A DNA stretch of 64,000 nucleotides from Nymphaea colorata (lineage: Eukaryota > Streptophyta > Magnoliopsida > Nymphaeales > Nymphaeaceae), in assembly GCF_008831285.2 (NCBI RefSeq), contig NC_045144.1, positions 14,311,858-14,375,857 of the forward strand. Direction: 5' to 3'. Both the position numbers and the translations under genes were made by a program. Below, piece by piece: positions 60,401 through 64,000 of the stretch (the first letter of the stretch is position 1; each line of letters opens with the position of its first letter). The notes under the pieces are model-generated. The model was not told the origin of the DNA. It saw only the letters and a program-made list of their open reading frames with translations, and did no database searches.

Positions 60401-60857
60401 AATTTTGCCTTTAGCAAGTCCTCTAGTCCTTCTTTTACAGGGCCTTCTAGTCGAGGGTCAAGCTTGCGCAATTTTGCTTAATCGGCTTGCAATTAGGATT
60501 TAAGGGCAAACGATGTTCGACCAATTGGGGGTCTAAGCCTGGCATATCTTCATAAGTCCAAGCAAAAGCTTCTTGGTTACTTATAAGAAAGTCCACCAAT
60601 CTTTTCTTCTCATTCACTGACAAACTGGTGCCAATTTGAAGAATTTTAGGATCTTCACTGGTTTCAATATTAATTTCTTCAATTGGATCATTCACCAAAG
60701 ATGAGGGATGTTCTTGTTTCTGAATCTGAGTGAATTCTGGTAATTCTGACTCGGGTATTGCCATAGGTTCCATTTCACCGACTGCTTGTTCGATAAATGC
60801 TTTCTGGGGGACTTTCGTGGAAAAAGAATAAACTGAGACATATTGAGTTCCGACATC
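57415..60857 (-). pseudogene. Tat pol: reverse transcriptase, two RNase H domains, integrase
   Basis: The main open block runs from 60471 to the TGA at 57487-57489 (994 residues). In it: reverse transcriptase with FMDGYSGYNQI and YIDD (149-152), first RNase H (~290-410, no obvious catalytic Asp), second RNase H (442-562) with D446, E484, D508 and D558, integrase zinc site H669/H676/C707/C710 and catalytic D739, D800 and E836. The frame continues 24 codons past the TGA to a TAG at 57415, so the TGA is a point stop near the natural end. Upstream, residues to 60857 lie in another frame. A one-base loss in an A-run near 60475 explains the shift. A splice-acceptor-like sequence ends at 60858, from which the frame is open. 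Confidence 0.9.
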
Positions 60858-61053
60858 CTGTAAAGAGGATAAAGGAAAGAGTTGGACGAAATTGACAACA
60901 AAAAATTACTTGCATTTGCATATATATAAAAAAAGGTTCTTAGTTCATAGAATGGGTTCTCTCATAAGACGAGACAAAAAGATGTTGAAAATTACAAAAT
61001 TCATGGGAGGATTTTGAAACAAAAGTGAATACTATTAGCCCCCAAGATCTTCT
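60858..61053 (-). other. Gap between gag-pro and pol, candidate intron
   Basis: On the minus strand the gap ends in a pyrimidine tract and TTTACAG (60858-60864), an ideal plant 3' splice site, after which pol is open in frame. Ogre elements are known to carry an intron between protease and reverse transcriptase. Donor candidates exist (for example GTATTC near 61032), but none stands out, so the 5' limit is unresolved. Confidence 0.4.
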
Positions 61054-62877
61054 TCAAATTCCTTCATGATATCCCAGTCCTCTCATGTTCATCTGAAAAG
61101 AGATGCTAATCGGTTGCAAGATGCCATCTTCATTTTTCCCAAGGCCAGTGAATGGACGGTAGCCACCTTTCAGAAGCAACTGAAAACCCTTGGGGTTTTT
61201 CATGAAATGAACATACAATAGGTGTTCTTGGTAACTTTCACGATTGCTTGAAATAGTATAAGCATTCCCAGATGGTTCCTCTATCTCCATGTTCTGCATC
61301 CATTCTTCCAAAGGTCTGTCCTTTGTTGTTCTTATGCTCGGTACATCTACCGGATCAATTGGCCTAGGGAGCATAGGTTGCATCAACCTCTTGACCGGAT
61401 CCTCAGCACGGACAGTGATGACTGATGGACCAAAATTCCATTTCAGGCATTGATGAAGAGTGGATGGGATCCCTCGTACTTGATGGATCCAAGGTCGTCC
61501 CAAAAGTAGGTTGTATGATGGTGGTACATCTACCACATGAAATACAATACAATGGCTAGTATTTTCAATTATCACATTCATGTCGAGGGTACCTTTGCTG
61601 TTTATGCCTCGGCCATCGTATCCGTAGATCTTGGTATTATCAGAACGATATTTGTTTTCACGAAACCCCAATGTTTTAGCCGTGAGATTATGACAAATAT
61701 TCAAACCACTTCCTCCATCAATCAAAACATGTGGCACCGTCATCCCATTGACCTGAACAACGATGTAAAGAGCATCTTCATGGAAATATCCCCATTTTGA
61801 GAGGTCTTTTTCTGAGAAGGTAATTGACTGATTTTTAGAAGCTTGAATCGAGTCTCCCTCATCCATACGTTCTTCCAAGGGGAGGACGTCCAAATAGCAT
61901 AGATCTTCATCTAAGGAGTCATTTGATGATTCATCGCCTTGTAAGATAAAAGTCTTTGGAATCATAGGAAGTTTCTTGGGCAAACTTTCTATCCTGCCAT
62001 TCATCATAGCAATGAAATCTAGAGGTTCCTTACCTTGGTCTACCACCATGGCTTTGTGTGAGCTGCTCCCAATATAAGGTCGAATGTGCTCTTGTGGATG
62101 GTACGGAAGTGGAGTGCCTATAGTGATCATGGCCACTGCCGCCTTTCCGTGGTCAGGGAATGGATTCCTTAGTATCTCAGGGGTGTTATCATCACAAATC
62201 TTGAGATCTTTGTCGATGAAGTCTTGAATAATATTTTTGAGGACAAAACAATACTCAGTGTCATGACCAGGGGTACGATGAAACTTGCACAGTTTTTCTT
62301 TATTTCCTCCCATCATTTTTGGAGGCTCTGATACTTTTGGCAAGACGATAGTTCCTTTGGCGAGAAGGTATTCCAGGATCTTCTCTCGAGACTGGCTCAA
62401 AGGAGTGAATTTCCGGTCGTAGCTCCAACCTGGGTGTTTGTTTTTCCTTTCATCGTCGCCTTTGAGAAACTGCGTGTTCTTCTTGAAACTGACGTCCTTG
62501 TCATACTTGTAGTTATTGCCATGGTCCTTTCTAATGCCAGCATTGGCTATGAAGTGTGCGGGCAACTGTGTCCTTCCTCCTTTCTTTCCATCTTTTTTGT
62601 ACTTAGGAGCAATAATTCCATCAAAATCTCCTTCCTCAATTCCTTCTTCTATCGAGTTTGCTTGTTCAATCAACTCAGCAAAGGTTTTGATTGGGGCATT
62701 GCGGATGAGACTTTTCAAGGGTTGGGCAAGATTTTTCCTAATGAGTGACAAGGCTTGTGTCTCAGAAATGGGCTCCTTCATCTTATTGCATTGCATTCTC
62801 CATTGTTGGATGAATTCTCGAGCCTTTTCTCCCTGTTTCTGACGAAGACTGCAAATGGTACTGAGGGTTGGAGCCAT
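61054..62877 (-). pseudogene. Tat gag (C-terminal part) and protease
   Basis: 607 residues are open. Residues 1-85 belong to the gag capsid region (KAREFIQQWRMQCNKM, IKTFAELIEQA). A zinc-knuckle variant CKFHRTPGHDTEYC (C197, H200, H205, C210) has the C-x2-H-x4-H-x4-C spacing usual for Tat elements. The retroviral-type protease is at ~365-465 with VLIDGGSGLNIC (D387) and NLLLGRPWIH. A G-patch-like stretch (FTGLGKNEDGI) lies near 575-587. The open block ends at a TGA. Another frame just there reads MKEFEEDLGG before a stop, so the natural C-terminus may have been lost by a shift. Confidence 0.85.
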
Positions 62878-63827
62878 GGAGCATTTTGTTCGAATCTTTC
62901 AACAAACATGTTAATCAACTTGTCAAACTCCTTCAGCTCGATTGGATTGATATTTTCTTATACCATTGTGCGGCAATGCCTTCAAGACTTCTTCGAAAAT
63001 ATCGGAACAAAGCTCTGTTATTTGTCCGAATTTTGTAGCAATCATTGAAAAAGGTTGAAAGATGAACGTGTGGACAAGTGGTTCCATCATATCTGATGAA
63101 TTCTCTGGGCAAGCCTTTCACGTCTTCGTCTCCTTCAATGCCAAGGTAGTAGTCCTCACATGAGTATAAACGTTTCCCCTTCCCCCTAAGCTCAAGATTT
63201 TCATTCTTTTCTCCATTTCGTAGAATCTGCGCTTAGTTGGACTTTCATCATCACTTGATTCGACCAATTCTGGCTTGGTCTTTTTCTTCTGCCCTGATCT
63301 CCTTTACTTTTTCTTCAGAACTCTCACTGTCTGAGCTGCTGCTAGTGATGTATTTCTTTGTCTTTTTACTTTCTTGGTAGGTTTTCTCTTCCTTTTGGGC
63401 TTCTCTTCTGAACTTTCAGTAGTGATAGGACTGGGTGAGCTGTTTTCTATCATAACATCTTTTCCTTTTTTATTTTTCTTTGTTGTCTTTTTCTTTTTGA
63501 GAGAAAACAGTTCGGGTTTTTCTTCCTTACTAGTTGTCGAATCTGAACCCAAATGGTCTTCATCCTGATTTTCAACAAAAGACTTGTTTTTTTTCTTTCC
63601 TTTTGCTTGGCAGTCTTTTCATTGTTCGGCTCTGGAGTAACCATCAAGGCCTTTTGCTCTTCTTGCTCTTTCATGAATCGCTCCATGAACAAACGGAACA
63701 TATAGTAAGCTTCTGGCTCGATTGCTAGGAGGCCAAGTGTTTCTGGACGGAGTTCAGAGGATGAAGCCTCGTTTTGAGGAGTCTGCTTAGCTTGCGATCT
63801 AGTTTCAACCATCTTGTTGGCTTTCAA
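62878..63827 (-). pseudogene. Tat gag N-terminal region, several frameshifts
   Basis: The likely start is ATG at 63812 (MVETRSQAKQ). The reading shifts near 63590 (an 8-A run), again around 63300-63195, near 62952 and near 62875. In between one reads a Lys/Glu-rich linker (KKNKKGKDVM, KRKRKPTKKVKRQ), then the gag entry block FIRYDGTTCPHVHLSTF and EFDKLINMFVERF. At least four frame breaks make this the most decayed part of the element. Confidence 0.8.
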
Positions 63828-64000
63828 GTATTCACCTTATGACATAAGAAAATAGAGTTATTGGACGGAAATGATGACAAAATGAAGGTTCATATTGCAT
63901 TACAAGTTTTTAAAAGTTACATCCAAATATACTAATAAAGATGACAACGACAGAAGGAATACAAAGTTGACAACATAAAACTTTTTAGGGAAGGATGGAT
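63828..64000 (-). other. Leader of the Tat element upstream of gag
   Basis: AT-rich non-coding DNA before the gag start. The primer site is not reached within the window. Confidence 0.5.

Larger units (their letters stand above)
53413..64000 (-). mobile_element. Ty3/gypsy Tat-lineage (Ogre-like) retrotransposon, 3' LTR to gag
   Basis: From the right: gag, protease, reverse transcriptase, RNase H, a second RNase H, integrase, a minisatellite 3'UTR, polypurine tract and a 3.5-kb 3' LTR. A second, archaeal-type RNase H and very long LTRs are known marks of the plant Tat lineage, which includes Ogre. The 5' LTR and primer site lie beyond 64000. Pol is nearly continuous while gag is heavily shifted, so the copy is middle-aged and dead. 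It inserted into the hAT element at 51903. Confidence 0.9.

Noticed and set aside
1-64000. CRISPR arrays, operons, toxin-antitoxin or other prokaryote-type systems, and virus insertions
   Set aside because: All tandem arrays are microsatellites or transposon-internal repeats without spacer structure. The DNA is plant nuclear in character, and I saw no pararetrovirus or RNA-virus domain.

Overview
This window is nuclear DNA from a flowering plant. It is AT-rich, nearly gene-free and full of nested LTR retrotransposons whose primer sites match initiator tRNA-Met. Plant-type intron borders and a multi-exon gene of the plant-specific DUF1666 family support this. The sequence alone does not place the species or separate monocot from dicot.

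Layout. 1-2845 is a long LTR of a Ty3/gypsy Tat-type element (LTR1). 3781-9557 is a degraded plus-strand Ty1/copia element with a 5'-truncated LINE inserted at 5872-7739. 9620-10000 is an unrecognised coding-like relic. 11469-11787 is a hAT-type MITE. 12599-15633 (minus) is the only gene I believe is functional, a five-exon DUF1666 gene. 15.8-21.4 kb is intergenic, with microsatellites, a tandem duplication and a GC-rich segment bracketed by (TA)n. 21.4-22.2 kb holds a copia integrase scrap. 22214-26297 is another long Tat-type LTR (LTR3, probably solo). 26.6-29.0 kb holds copia gag and LINE reverse-transcriptase scraps on the minus strand.

29447-36782 is a nested stack. A plus-strand non-autonomous LTR element received a minus-strand copia (30445-36251), whose 5' LTR then received a 1.0-kb hAT element (35224-36230). 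38064-46862 is a second minus-strand copia whose 3' LTR was split by a 3.9-kb PIF/Harbinger transposon (38087-41961). In both cases the sister LTR preserves the empty target site, so insertion order and target duplications can be read directly. 46.9-51.9 kb is intergenic. 51903-53412 is the 5' part of a hAT transposon, cut by the minus-strand Tat element that fills 53413-64000: a 3.5-kb 3' LTR, a minisatellite 3'UTR, pol with two RNase H domains, gag-pro and a broken gag N-terminus. Its 5' LTR lies beyond the window.

Every transposon coding region shows at least one stop, frameshift or lost catalytic residue, so none looks autonomous as it stands. I found no CRISPR, operon, defence island or other undescribed multi-gene system. 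The points most worth a second look are the coding-like relic at 9.6-10.0 kb, the dated nesting events, the LTR and 3'UTR satellite-like arrays of the Tat family, a candidate intron between protease and reverse transcriptase, and the alternative 5' end of the DUF1666 gene.
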